From: Eucalyptus grandis
Taxonomy: Eukaryota; Streptophyta; Magnoliopsida; Myrtales; Myrtaceae
Direction of reading: 5' to 3'
Length of the DNA stretch: 64,000 bases
NCBI RefSeq assembly: GCF_016545825.1
Contig: NC_052616.1
Coordinates: 5,704,001-5,768,000 of the forward strand
Under the pieces are notes generated by a model. The model was not told the origin of the DNA and made no database searches. It saw only the letters and a list, made by a program, of their open reading frames with translations. Shown piece after piece: positions 23,560 through 34,935 of the stretch. Both the position numbers and the translations under genes were made by a program. The first letter of the stretch is position 1, and each line of letters starts with the position of its first letter.

Positions 23560-24258
23560 GTTTCGCATTGCCTAGTTTTCTCCTCTCTCTCTCTCTCTCT
23601 CTTATCGGCTCATCATCTGGCGCGGTCGAAACCCTAGATTTCATCTCTCAATCCAATTCGCGAATCGGCGAAGCAGCTCTGCTCGATTCCCCATCGTCGC
23701 AAATCGCGCCCGGACGCCGTCGAAGAGCAGCGACGCCGCCGCCGATCGGAGGCTCTCGGATCTCGCCGCCTCGCGTGGCTCGTGCCAAGGGAATCGAGGC
23801 CCTATCCGTGCGCGTGAAGATCTTCGATTTCTCGATCGTGGCCGGAAGGAGGGGGGCTTTGGCGGATTCAGCGGGGATCTATGGAGTATTGATCGGATCG
23901 GGCTGAGATTCGGAGGAAGCTGGGGCGCTTGATAAATCGCCCCCGATCGTCGTAGCGGAGATCGGAGTTTCGATGTCTGTCGAGCTCGAGGCCGGATTCT
24001 CGAGGATTGGCGCGCAGGAGAAGCTGTAGGAGCACCCGATTGGTTCGGTCTTTGTTTGTTTCCCCTTGAAGAGGAGAGAGGAGGAAGAAAAATCATTGAG
24101 TGTTGTTCGAATTCTGTACTGTCGTTTGAATCTATAGTTGAATTATTTGGCCCTGCTTTTTTGGAGGCCTTTTATCATCGTTCTTGCGGGGCGATTTTTC
24201 GTTCTTGTGCATATTTTGATTCATTCAGAAGGAAGGAAAGAACAAAAAAGATACTTCT
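23560..24258 (+). other. 5' leader region of the DWNN gene
   Basis: A CT run (23580-23602) is followed by a GC-rich stretch and then AT-rich sequence reaching the ATG at 24259. A non-AUG open frame (about 23568-23906) crosses the GC-rich part but has no recognisable domain. The leader may contain an intron that cannot be placed without transcripts. Confidence 0.45.
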
Positions 24259-27200
24259 ATGGCGGTGTATTATAAATTTAAGAGTGCAAGAGATTTCGAT
24301 TCAATTCCTATGGACGGTCCATTTATATCCGTTGGTGTTTTGAAAGAAAAAATTTTCGAATCAAAGCACTTGGGCAGGGGCACTGATTTCGACCTTGTGG
24401 TAACTAACGCTCAAACTAATGAAGGTTGGTTTCTTGCTTCATGAATCAATTAACAATTTTTAACAATTAAGGCTATTAAGTTTGGAGAGCTGTTTGGTGG
24501 GGTTGCTGTTTGTGTGGCCTTTTGAGTCTAGCATTGGTGTTGTTTATGCTGAACTTGTTGATGTTGAGACGATTGTGAGTGAGGTTTTCATGACCTTATG
24601 GGTCCTGGATCTTGGCCTGAGTAGCAATACCTGCTGATCCTGAGGCTTTTTATCAAATGAACCGATTGGTAGTGTTTCTGTAGCGAGTGCTAGCAAGTGC
24701 AGTGGTATAATTTGATATTTGAGGGGAGAAGGGGAGGGGGAGGAGGGGAGGAGGAGGGTACATTCTTCATGATTAACATCACCTAATTTGATAGTTGAGG
24801 GGGAAAGAGCTCTGTGGAGGAGCTTTTATTGGCTGACCTGATGATTAGTTAAGGCTGGCTGTGGGAGGAGGAGGGTGCTTTCTCCATGGTCAATATCGCC
24901 TAATTTGATATTTGAGTGGAAAAGAGCTCTGTGGAGTAGCTTTTAGTGGCTGACCTGATTACTGGTTGAGGCTGGCTGCGGGGTGGTTAGGTCATATGTG
25001 AGGGTGCTCTGTGAGGGTGTTTGTCTTGGGATTTTTATTTGGCAGTTTATCTTCATTGTATGGATTATGGCATCTGCAATTTTTATAGCCATTTGTCACC
25101 GTTTTCAAATTTCAGAGTATCAAGATGAAGCTATGTTGATTCCAAAAAATACATCTGTATTAATTCGTCGGGTTCCTGGACGGCCTCGAATGCCCATTGT
25201 CACTGAACAAGAGTACTGCTTCGAACTCTTAAACTCTCGAATAATGTCGTTCTTTTTTTTTTCAATGCACACACAGCACATGCTACATCCATCCCTCTCA
25301 GTTTAAAAGAAAAAAAAGTAAGAGAAAAGCAATAAGATAATTTAGCTTAGTGTTTTGGAGGCTCCTGTTACTTTTTCCTAAATCAATAACTGTAATATCA
25401 AGATATTGCATTCGAATTCGGGGACAAGTTCTGAGGTTGGTTGGAGTTTCATTATGCAGGCCAAAAGTGGAATATAATGCAGAGGATGTTCAGGCTCAGA
25501 ACAGTAGCTTTATAGGTGCTGATTCATCTGCTGTAAAAAGTGTAAGCTCTTTTCGTTGTGGCTATGGCCTCAGTCATTTCTTAGCTTGCATGGATAACCA
25601 TCGCATGTTCCCATTATCATTTCTGTTGTACAACTTAACAGCATCTGGAAGATTCTGAATGGGATGAGTTTGGAAATGATCTGTATGCAATTCCTGAAGT
25701 GCTTCCAGTCCAATCTAGCAATCCGATTCCAGAAATTACACCAACAAACAGAGCTGACGAAGAGAACAAGATTAAGGCCTTGATAAATACTCCAGCCCTA
25801 GACTGGCAGCGGTGAGATACCTTCTGTTTTTATTTTTATTTTTATTATTTTATTAATTTTTATGGGCTTTAAGCAATTGGGTTCTTGGCTAATGGGCAAA
25901 GTTATTTCAAGTTAATCTTAGTTGTGGCATTGAATGTGATGTGCAGTCAAGGTGCCGATGGTTTTGGCCCTGGAAGAGGTTTTGGAAGGGGAATGGGTGG
26001 ACGAATGGGTGGACGTGGTTTTGGTAATTTTCTTTCCATTTGGTCTTGAATTTTTGGCTTTATATAAATGGAGAAGATGTTCATGACTGTGTGTAGCCCT
26101 CTCTGCTTGTCATGTGGACATGGTGGCTTATCAGGATTGTGTACGTCTTGAATAATGTAGGTTTGGAGCGTAAAACACCTCCACAGGGCTACGTGTGCCA
26201 TCGATGCAATGTTCCTGGTATGTTGATTTCCCATGTTTGTGTATGACTGGTGCATTGGTCTTTGTGCGCATGGAATCAAGAAGATTGGTCATTAACTTGC
26301 CCTGAATATGTTTGTTCTTTTTGTGGGCAAAAGGTCACTATATTCAGCACTGCCCTACAAATGGCGATCCAAATTATGACATCAAAAGAGTTAAGCCACC
26401 AACTGGCATCCCTAAGTCAATGTTGATGGCGAACCCAGATGGCTCGTATGCGTTACCGAGTGGGGCTGTTGCTATTCTGAAGCCAAACGAGTGAGATATC
26501 ATTAATCGCAGTTGTCATTTTAATTGTTTGGAGCATACTTGTAACAAAATAATATGATAATCTTTCTAAGCAGGGCTGCATTTGAGAAAGAAATCGAGGG
26601 ATTACCATCCACACGTTCTATTGGTGATCTCCCACCTGAACTTCACTGTCCATTGTGCAAGGAAGTGATGAAGGATGCTGTATTGACGAGCAAATGTTGC
26701 TTTAAGAGCTTTTGCGATAAATGTAAGTATCAATCCTTTTTGTGGCTTTTCCAAGCTTTCTTAGTCTCTAGGTGTTATATATGAGTAGGACTTAGATCTT
26801 TGGGGTGTGATGTTCCTGCTGTTTCACTAATTTGGCTTGAGTTTCATTGATGCTTTCCATTTCTTTTGGGGGTCTTTTAGGGTCTAGTGTCTTGTTTCCA
26901 GATGAGTTTGAGTTTTTGCCTTTTCATTCAAAACCTAATTGCAAACTCACCTTTCTAATTCAATGCAGGTATTAGGGATTACATAATTTCAAGGTCAATG
27001 TGTGTTTGTGGAGCCTCTAACATATTAGCGGACGATCTTTTACCAAATAAGACTCTCCGTGATACAATAAACCGTATTATGGAGTCTGGTAACAGTAGTG
27101 CTGAGAATGCTGGAAGCACTTTTCAGGTTCAAGGTTTGTAACACTATTGTGATTAGTACAGATAGTATTGTGCTTGATTTGATGATCTGTCTGAGACCAA

Positions 27201-30200
27201 ATTATGAGCTTCTTTGCTAGACATGGAGTCCGCTCGAGATCCCCAGCCTAAAATGCCATCGCCTACCATGTCTTCAGCATCGAAGGGAGAGCAGAATCAG
27301 CCACAGATTGAAGTATCTCCAAAGATGGACAACACACAGCAGGTTCAAACTGTTACTGCTCCCCAGGAAACCTCAGAGAGAGCAAAGGCTGTCAAAGTAG
27401 CTGATATATCTGAAGCTACTCATGATTCATTTAGCGTGAGGGAGCCTCCTTCACAGAGTAGTGCTCCTCAAGCTGAGGAAGAGGTGCAGCAGAAGGTGGC
27501 CTCTAGTGAAGCAGGTGATTGGTGCAACTAATGTTTTGATTATATGGAGACTATTTGAGGCTCTTTTTGCTTCAAATGAATCTGCAATTTCATTTTATGC
27601 TATTTTTCTGGATAACAACTTGATATTTGCACTTGCTTGGTTGCCAACGCCCTCAACTAATTGGAGTTGAACTTGGCTCTGGAAAAGATTGATTTTTCAG
27701 CTTAGCTTGCAATATTTGTGGAGATTGAACTTGAAACCACTTAGATTTTTTTTTTTGCCCCCAATATGTGCTATTCCTTTGGAGATTAAATGGATGAATT
27801 TTTGCTTCAAGAAAAGGCTTTTCTGTGAAAAGTCTTTCTTCCTGTGTGTGAAGCTAAGCGTTTCATAACACTGCTCTCATGATTCTTTTATTCTCCTTTT
27901 GCAGGGAAAAAGAAAAAGAAGAAGAAAGTTCGCATGCCTGCCAATGGTCTGTCATAAGCTGTTCGCATTGCTGATTAAACTATTTCTTTAATTGAAGGGG
28001 TTATGCCTTATTACTTGGACGTAATCTTAAGGCTCACACATTTTCATTTTTCAGTTGCAGACATGCAGTGGAGAACTGCCCAAGACATGGCTGCTGAAAA
28101 CTACATGATGTCTCTGAATGCTTCTACTTATCCCCCATATTGGAATGGGATGCAGCCTGGAATGGATGCATTCATGGCCCCTTATGGTGGTGGGATGCCG
28201 TATATGGGATATGGAATGGGGCCTTTAGACATGCCATTTGCAGGAGTCATGCCTCAGGATCCTTTTGGTGCGCCTGGCTACATGATGCCTGTTGTGCCAC
28301 CACACAGGTATATATATATATCTCTCTCTCTATCTCTCTCAAGGATTCGGTTGTGCCGCCGGATCCTTTTTGCATGCATGCTCCCCCTCTTCTTGATAAA
28401 GTTGAGCCTATATATCTGATGATTCTTTTGCTTTAGGGATCTCGCTTTTGGTGTTGGTATGAATGCTCCCCCTCCTATCATGAGCAGGGAAGAGTTTGAG
28501 GCTCGAAAAGCTGACTTAAGGAGGAAACGTGAGAACGAGAGGCGAGGAGAAAGGTAATGCATCTTCTTCTTTTGATGCAGTGCTCAAGTTCTCGTTATTG
28601 AGAATGATTTGCTCATTTTTTGATAACGATCATCTTTCTATAAAAAAATTCGAATCGTTTATCCATTCCTGGATCTTTTCACTCTCCTCCATTCCCAGAT
28701 GTTGCTTGTCACATGATTAGATGAAATCTGTATGGTGTGAAGCAATTCTTAGTAAAAACATAGAATGGGGGCTTCAAATTTTTAACTGAATTTCGAGTAA
28801 ATAGATAGAATTACTTGAATTGCTTTCTCTTTTCTTCCTGTACTTAATGTTAGCTTTGGTTATTGTTAACATCAGAGCGTATTTTGAAGAAAGTTCAACA
28901 TCGTTTGATGAAAGCTAATGAAGTAATGGATACAAAAGTTCATATTCCGTTTTAACAGTTATTAAGTTTCCTTTGAGCTACCAACATTATATAGTTGCAT
29001 ATTTATCTATCTAGCCATTTATGTTGAAAAAGAAAATTGTGGTTATCTGTCACATGATTGGAATTTGACGTGTTTCATAATCTTGCCACAGCCGGGAGAT
29101 GTCCAGAGACAGGGAATATAGTAGAGCCATGAGCAGTAGTGCTGGCGATGTTTCTTCGATGAAATCGAGACCTGTATGTTTCTTTTCTTGTCCTATTTCT
29201 TTATCATGTGCATTAACCAGCTTGTACTTTACTATTTGCTGTCTTCTTGGCACTTTGTGGGTTTCTTCTTGCCTCTATGAGGATCAAGGGACCTTTTTAT
29301 GTACCTAAAATTAAATGGTGCACATTTCAATGACTGGTTAGACTGATGTGTGATGTGCTTCTTCACTTTGTGTTCCTAATTTCACAAGGCACCTCAGAAT
29401 AGAACAAGTGTTTGAGGGGGGAAAACACAGATATGAGTCGGTAATCGATTGCTTTTTAACTGGATTTGTTGATCCACGGCTGTTTGAAGTTTGTTGTGCT
29501 AAAATTGTATCTATTGTTTCTAATTCATTGGATGGTTTGGCTCAAGTTTGGTGGGCCTTGCTTTGGCTATTTGGCATCATCTTATTCTATCCCTTCTCTG
29601 TTATTTAGGGGGAAGTGGCTGCAACCTGCAACGCCCACTTTTAAATTTGGCAAAAAGAAAAATCATGTTGGACTCGGTTAATCTGCATTTGAATTTCATT
29701 TAGGACATCTATGACCAGTAATGTCGCATAATACTGATTGGATAATATTTTCTCCCTTACTTTTGTTTTCCATCTTGAAAGGAATGAGAGTGGAAACAAC
29801 AGCTGAGAATTGGTCGTGCTGGCTTGTTTTTGTAACCTTCACATTGGAAAATTAGTCCTACTTGTTTGTTTTATCTTCTTGAAAAGATGAACCCTGTGCA
29901 TGGCGTTAGTTTTAACCTAGTCAACAATTAGAAATCTGAAATGAGAACAAGCTTGCTGAGAAAGGAAAGAAAGGAATACGTCTTTTTGAGCCTGAGTATA
30001 TTCATCTCTTAGTCCTCAAGAATGGTGGAATGTTGTTTAATCAGAGTTTTCTATGTCTCTACCGTTGCAGAAAGCATCCATTCACCCGCAGACATCGGCT
30101 GCTGAGCATCACCATCGCCGACGTCGATCTTCATCTGAACGGTCCCCCGATGACATTGGAGCACCGCCACCGCCACCACCACGTCCAGCCAAGAGAAAGT

Positions 30201-30766
30201 CTTCGGAGCACCACAGAGACCGTGACTTTGAACATGACCATACCCAGGACTCCCAGGACCATCGCTACCACCAGCGCTCCTCCAAGAGACCCTCCTCAGA
30301 GGCCAACACCACAACCAAGCCCACACCATCATCCTCAATTTCAACAGCTGCAGCAGCAGCGGCGGCGGCGGCGGCGGCGGCGGCGGCAGCCGCAGACCGG
30401 AAACAAAAAGCAAGTGTCTTCTCTCGCATCAGCTTCCCTGAGTTAGAACTCTCCAAGAAGAGAAAACTCTCATCATCGTCTGAGCCTCCAACGGCTCATC
30501 ACAAGGTCTCTTCTTCCTCTAATGGGTATTATGATGATCAGAGGTCATCTTCCACTGTAAAGGCCACTTCTGTTTCTACTGCTGGAGCGAGGAAGAGCAG
30601 CAGTACTGTGGACTATGAGTCGAGTGATGACGAGAGGCACTTTAAGAGGAAGCCTTCGAGGTACGAGCCCTCGCCTCCTCCGCCGCCGATGGCTGAGAGG
30701 GAGGACGAGGGTCGGCACTCCCGGGGGTCAAGAGATAGAGACCACCACCGCAGTGGAAGAAGTTGA
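24259..30766 (+). CDS. DWNN/CCHC/RING E3 ubiquitin ligase, RBBP6/PQT3-like (15 coding exons, 867 aa)
   Basis: Exons: 24259-24424, 25116-25212, 25460-25541, 25642-25811, 25947-26023, 26161-26217, 26334-26490, 26574-26722, 26969-27133, 27221-27514, 27905-27946, 28055-28307, 28437-28553, 29092-29173, 30071-30766; all GT-AG with closing phases. Residues 1 to about 77 form the ubiquitin-like DWNN domain (MAVYYKFKSARDF start). A Gly/Arg-rich linker follows (R-GFGRGMGGRMGGRGFG). The zinc knuckle has Cys210, Cys213, His218 and Cys223. The RING/U-box-like domain has Cys294, Cys297, Cys311, Cys316, Cys319, Cys330 and Cys332. A Lys run, a Met/Gly/Pro-rich segment and an Arg/Ser/His-rich tail with 16 Ala (729-744) follow. 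The family joins E3 ligase activity to mRNA 3'-end processing (yeast Mpe1, human RBBP6); Arabidopsis PQT3 is a negative regulator of oxidative-stress tolerance. The nucleus is the expected site. Looks intact. Confidence 0.93.
24700..24985 (+). repeat. tandem repeat and G-rich tract in DWNN intron 1
   Basis: AATTTGATATTTGAG-like phrases start at about 24709, 24786 and 24903. The last two units share AAAGAGCTCTGTGGAG, GGCTGACCTGAT and GGCTGGCTG words at a 117-bp period. The region 24721-24758 is purine-only on the plus strand, with several GGGG runs. It lies inside the first coding-region intron. Confidence 0.8.
28308..28341 (+). repeat. TA/TC microsatellite at start of DWNN intron 12
   Basis: TATATATATA passing into TCTCTC directly after the exon ending at 28307, so the 5' splice site (GTATAT) is part of the repeat. 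Length change here could alter the splice donor context. Confidence 0.8.
30347..30394 (+). repeat. GCN repeat coding 16 alanines
   Basis: Sixteen consecutive Ala codons, mostly GCG and GCA, in the last exon of the DWNN gene (residues 729-744). Such tracts vary in length by slippage. It sits in the low-complexity tail rather than in a folded domain. Confidence 0.95.
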
Positions 30767-32452
30767 CTTCAGGGCGACATGGAATCCATCTGTGGCAGAG
30801 GCGGCGTGGGTTGGTTCTTTGCAGGGGTTGAGGGAGAGACACAACCAGTGCAGTGGAAAATGTTGATCTTCAAGCGAGCGAGAGCGCGGAAATGCTCCAA
30901 ATTGGGAGATGTTGCGGCTATGTTATATTGACAACAGTTTTGTGGATTGAATCCTGTTTCAATGCCCAATTCGTGTTTTGATGAGCTTGTGGATATTTGA
31001 TATGTATTTCTTAATTCTCGATTCTATAACAATAAGAATCGTGACAAATTGTACTCTTCCGAGTTCTCCATATTCCGTTGTCAAATTTATGGATAAGGGT
31101 TGCTTCTCGTTCTCACAATTTGCATGTGAGAAAATCTCTTTCCGCTGCAACTATCGTTGATCGATTAATTAGTGCGTTTTAAGCTACTTACAATATTCAT
31201 CATCCCTTACCTTCTGATGTATGACTTCAATCAATCGTTTCCAGGATTGCAGACAATTAAATAAGTTGCATCTCAGTGATTGGTATAATTAGATGCCAGA
31301 AGGTAAGAGGATGCAGACGTCACATCAACCATCTCCGGATTGTTTTTGTCCGAAACTTGCCATGGTTGGCTAAACGAAGAAAGGAAAAAAAGAAAGTGCG
31401 ACTTACTTAGCAATTTCAAATCGAATTCCCAGGATGCATGGTCTATTCTGTAACTCTCATAAGCTAGTTAAATGTCACCAATTAGGAAATACCCATCTCT
31501 CCAAAGCAACACTTGGTTATGTTAAGCTTCAAGCGTCTGATCCGATTTTAGCATGGCACAAGACTTAACGATTTAGTAAATGTCGAGGTAGGCGTTTCGG
31601 ATTATTTTAAGCATTGACATGGTGCGTCCCTTAATTTGGTTCCAAGTTCAATTCCGTTCCATTCAGATGGCAACTTGCAGTTCTAAAGCAGAAGCCGCGA
31701 CCCATTTATCAAATTCACATTAATTTGAAGTCATCATCTTCATATGAAACGGACAAGCTGTACTTTCTGCAATATTTAGAAGTTCACTTAAGACAGGAAC
31801 AAGGCACATAAAGTTATACGGGGAAACCCACTAATTATGTTTTATAAATATATATAGAAATCCGACTTAGGAACAAACCACCAGCATGCCTTAAAATATT
31901 CACGTCTGTCGTTAAAAGGAAGCTGCACTTTTGGCAAAAAGAAGAAAAAAATAGCACGAGTCTTGATCAGCTGCTTAGAAAACCTCTTACTTGGCCTTCA
32001 TTTTGCTAGTCAACCTGTCCTTAAAGATTACCAAGCATGAATTAGAGATTTGTCTCAATTATACATACACCTATCATCCATTGGAAAATGCCTTGCTCCC
32101 GTAGTTGCTTCCCTCAAATCTCATGGATATATATTGAATTCTATAGAAAGCCGTAGTCAATGAAAGTCATATGTACGATTTTTTTTTCATATGTACGATT
32201 TGGAGAATAGAAAAATCATCAGACTCCTCATGCATCCTCCACTTGGCTTGAGGGATTAACTTGCAAGGCTAGATACTTCCATATTTAAAAGAGTTTGAGA
32301 CTTTGGTGTCCTAGACATAGGTATCACACCAATCTATCCCAAATTGAAAGGCCAGTTGAAAGCTAACTAGTGATAATTCAAAAGATATCATGGGTCCAAG
32401 TGGGGATAGCATTTCTCTTGTGCACGTCCCTACATGGAAGATGCACGGGTTT
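30767..32452. other. DWNN 3' flank and intergenic; one hairpin
   Basis: No gene recognised. An imperfect inverted repeat lies at about 31197-31313: CATCCCTTACCTTCTG on the left pairs with CAGAAGGTAAGAGGATG on the right across a loop of about 80 bases. It could be a small element relic or a hairpin transcript; there is no evidence for either. Confidence 0.4.
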
Positions 32453-34620
32453 GCTGAAGAGGTTCGGCGGTGCTTCAACCTCCACATCTCTCCATTTCAT
32501 TGTATTTTTTTATCTTTTACATTACTAGTGGTGTAGCTCTACATCATCAGCATTTCACTGATAATTGGATTCCGATCAAAGTTTGTCATTTACAAATTAA
32601 AAGATTTAATGCAATATGTAGAAATCTTCACCCAACAACAATATCATCTTACCCTAGTTTTCCTTGCAATAATATGATCTACTTAGCCTTTGCAATATTA
32701 AGAAAAGGAAAAAAAAAAATACCATGTCAATAAGATAATTGACATTGAGAGAAAATAAAAATGTTATTTGAATTGGAGAACTCTCTGATGTGATTTTAGC
32801 TCTGGCATATTTGGTAATCTATTCAATTTCAGGCTACATATATTAAACAAGTGCCGGATGACTGAAGTGCCAAAATTTGGTACGAGAGACATTAAGTGTC
32901 AAAAATTACAAAAGTAACATTTAAATACTACTTTTTTTGAAAAATGGGACACTTGAATGCCAAGTTTGGCGAATGTGGCTGAAAATCTGACGTGGCAATT
33001 TTTTAATAACATAACTCGCCTACGTGACATGTAAGAGAGCTAAGTCAGTGACGAAGAACCAAAACGACGTCCTTTTAGTTTTTTTTTGAATTTTAATATA
33101 AATATTAATTAAATTAAAATATTTATATTTATAAATTTTATAAACCAACAACTCCTACCAAGCGGCGGTGAGGGTTGGCGAGGCCTCGCCTAGATCGGGT
33201 GAGGGTCACCGACCCACCCTCGCCTGATCAGGCCAAGGGCCATTAATGGCTAGGGCGATAGAGAGCGACGGCCCTTGGCTAGGCCGAGGGAGGGCCAACA
33301 ACTCTCACTAGATCTAGTGGAAGGTCAAGATCCTTGCCCTAGATCTGGGCGAGGGCCCACAGGGCCTTGCTGCCGATTGGCAAGGGTTGCTGGCCCTTGG
33401 CTAGGGCTCGGCAACCCCGGCTGACCTCCCCCCATCTTTATCAGCCCTTCTCGACGATGGCGGGGAGTCCTTGCCTCTTGCGATCTCCATCACACTTTTA
33501 TGTTTTAAATATAAATATAAATACATTTTTAAATTTAATTTAATTAATATTGATATTAATTAGCAACTCATGCTAACAACAAAAGGACATTGTTTTGCAC
33601 TTGTCTTGCCGAAAAATCGCTACATCAGTATTTTGGTTGGATTTTTTCGCCGTTCACATTTAACTGATCTATTTTGCTCCGATTTTGGCACTTAAATGTC
33701 GCTTTCATAACTTTTGATACTTTAAGTGTCATTTTGTGCCAAGTTTTGATACTTTAAGTATTATTTTCCCCACATTAAATAGATTAGCAACGTCATTGGC
33801 ACAAGTTTATCTTCTCCTATTTTATTTGTGAACAATGGTTCCCATTGAGCGACATTTCCTTAAGTCTCTTCAAGCTATACAAATCCTTGCATTTATGAAA
33901 GAAATCATAGGTTTTTAATTGATCGCATATTTTCATACTCACGACTTTCAATTTATTGAAGCACTCTAGTGTGATAGGGTCACGACATATCTTATCCAAA
34001 TTAATAAGATTTTTTAGCAACAAAAATTGTAAAAATAATAAAAGTAGTCAGAGGGAGGCCATTTGATGCATCAATTCTTGAAATTCTCGGGTGCGTAACT
34101 TATGAGTGTTTTTCTTGAAATCTCTCAACCTATCCAAATGTATTGAGTTTTATGCAAAGTTCTCTTAACCCATTATCTTGAAAGCATATTATTGCACACT
34201 TCTAATGCATATTATTGCACACTTCCAATTTGAGTTCCGTGTTCTCAAACCTTTAAATCCCCCTTTTTATACATTTCCAATTGTGATTCAAAATTTGATT
34301 AAGTACCCAAATGACAAGTCATCATCCTCCAAAAAGTATGGTGGGATCACATATTGATATTTTTAGAATGGTTAATTTTGTCATAGTCTTCAACTCAGCA
34401 CACCCAACATTACACAATTTTTGCCGTATCTCATTCTCCTCCATGGCTTCCCTTTATTTGTAATGCTTCCAAGTTGATTAAGCCTTTTAAGACATTAGCC
34501 TTGATTATGTTAAGTTTGTGGGAGTTGCTTAGATTTGTTGGTTGCTCGATTTCTTTAGTATTATTTCGCATGAGATGCATTGCACGTGCATCTTACGTGC
34601 ATCTAATGTGAGATAAGAAA
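32453..34620 (-). pseudogene. NBS-LRR-type LRR fragment, unit 1 (interrupted by a transposon)
   Basis: On the minus strand the piece at 33817-34023 encodes LKNLINLDKICRDPITLECF followed by NKLKVVSMKICDQLKTYDFF, an LRR pattern seen in the C-terminal part of CC-NBS-LRR (RPS2/At4g27190-like) resistance proteins. No NB-ARC domain, P-loop or start is present, and other frames are broken by stops and shifts. Landmarks of the shared unit: a GAGGTTCGGCGGTGCT phrase at the left edge, GTGATTTTAGCTCTGG near 32790, the LRR block, TTGATCCAAAATTTGATC-like words near 34280, and GCATTGCACGTGCATC near 34580. The unit is split by the element at about 32845-33775. Confidence 0.6.
32845..33775. mobile_element. 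inverted-repeat DNA transposon (MULE-like MITE) with GC-rich core
   Basis: The left end (GAAGTGCCAAAATTTGGTAC, then GACATTAAGTGTCAAAA) and the right end (inverted: CTTAAAGTATCAAAACTTGG, then GACACTTAAAGTATCAAAA) form an imperfect terminal inverted repeat of about 80 bp. Flanking words TATTAAACA and CATTAAATA may be a diverged 9-bp target duplication, which would fit the Mutator superfamily. Comparison with units 2 and 3 of the LRR array shows that this stretch is absent there. The core (33160-33480) is GC-rich with CCTCGCC, CAAGGGCC and GGCCCTTGGC words. No transposase. Confidence 0.7.
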
Positions 34621-34935
34621 GCTTACATTTTTTTTTTCATGTCAACACAATAAAAGAGCTATTCGTTGTGCAAATCACTATTAGTTTGATTGCTAAAAAA
34701 AGAGAAAGGAAGCGTCAATTCATATTTTATTTTTGGGGAAGAAAATGGGGTTACAAATTTGTTTGATTGAAAGTATGATAAGTTTATCTCTTAAGGTATA
34801 TTTAATGAACGGAAAATTTCAAATACAGGTTTGAAGTGAAATCATTTTCTCAAAAGATGGTTCAGAGTGAATGTTGTTTGAAATAATGACATGAAGTGGC
34901 CAACCTAGTCGTAAATAAGCTCTTGTGCTTATAGT

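Noticed and set aside
23568..23906. Open frame in the leader of the DWNN gene as an upstream ORF or extra exon
   Set aside because: Begins at TTG, is not in frame or spliced with the DWNN start and encodes no known domain. The DWNN ATG at 24259 gives the expected conserved N-terminus.
23641..24096. 151-codon minus-strand frame
   Set aside because: Antisense of the GC-rich leader, Arg/Pro-rich by composition only.
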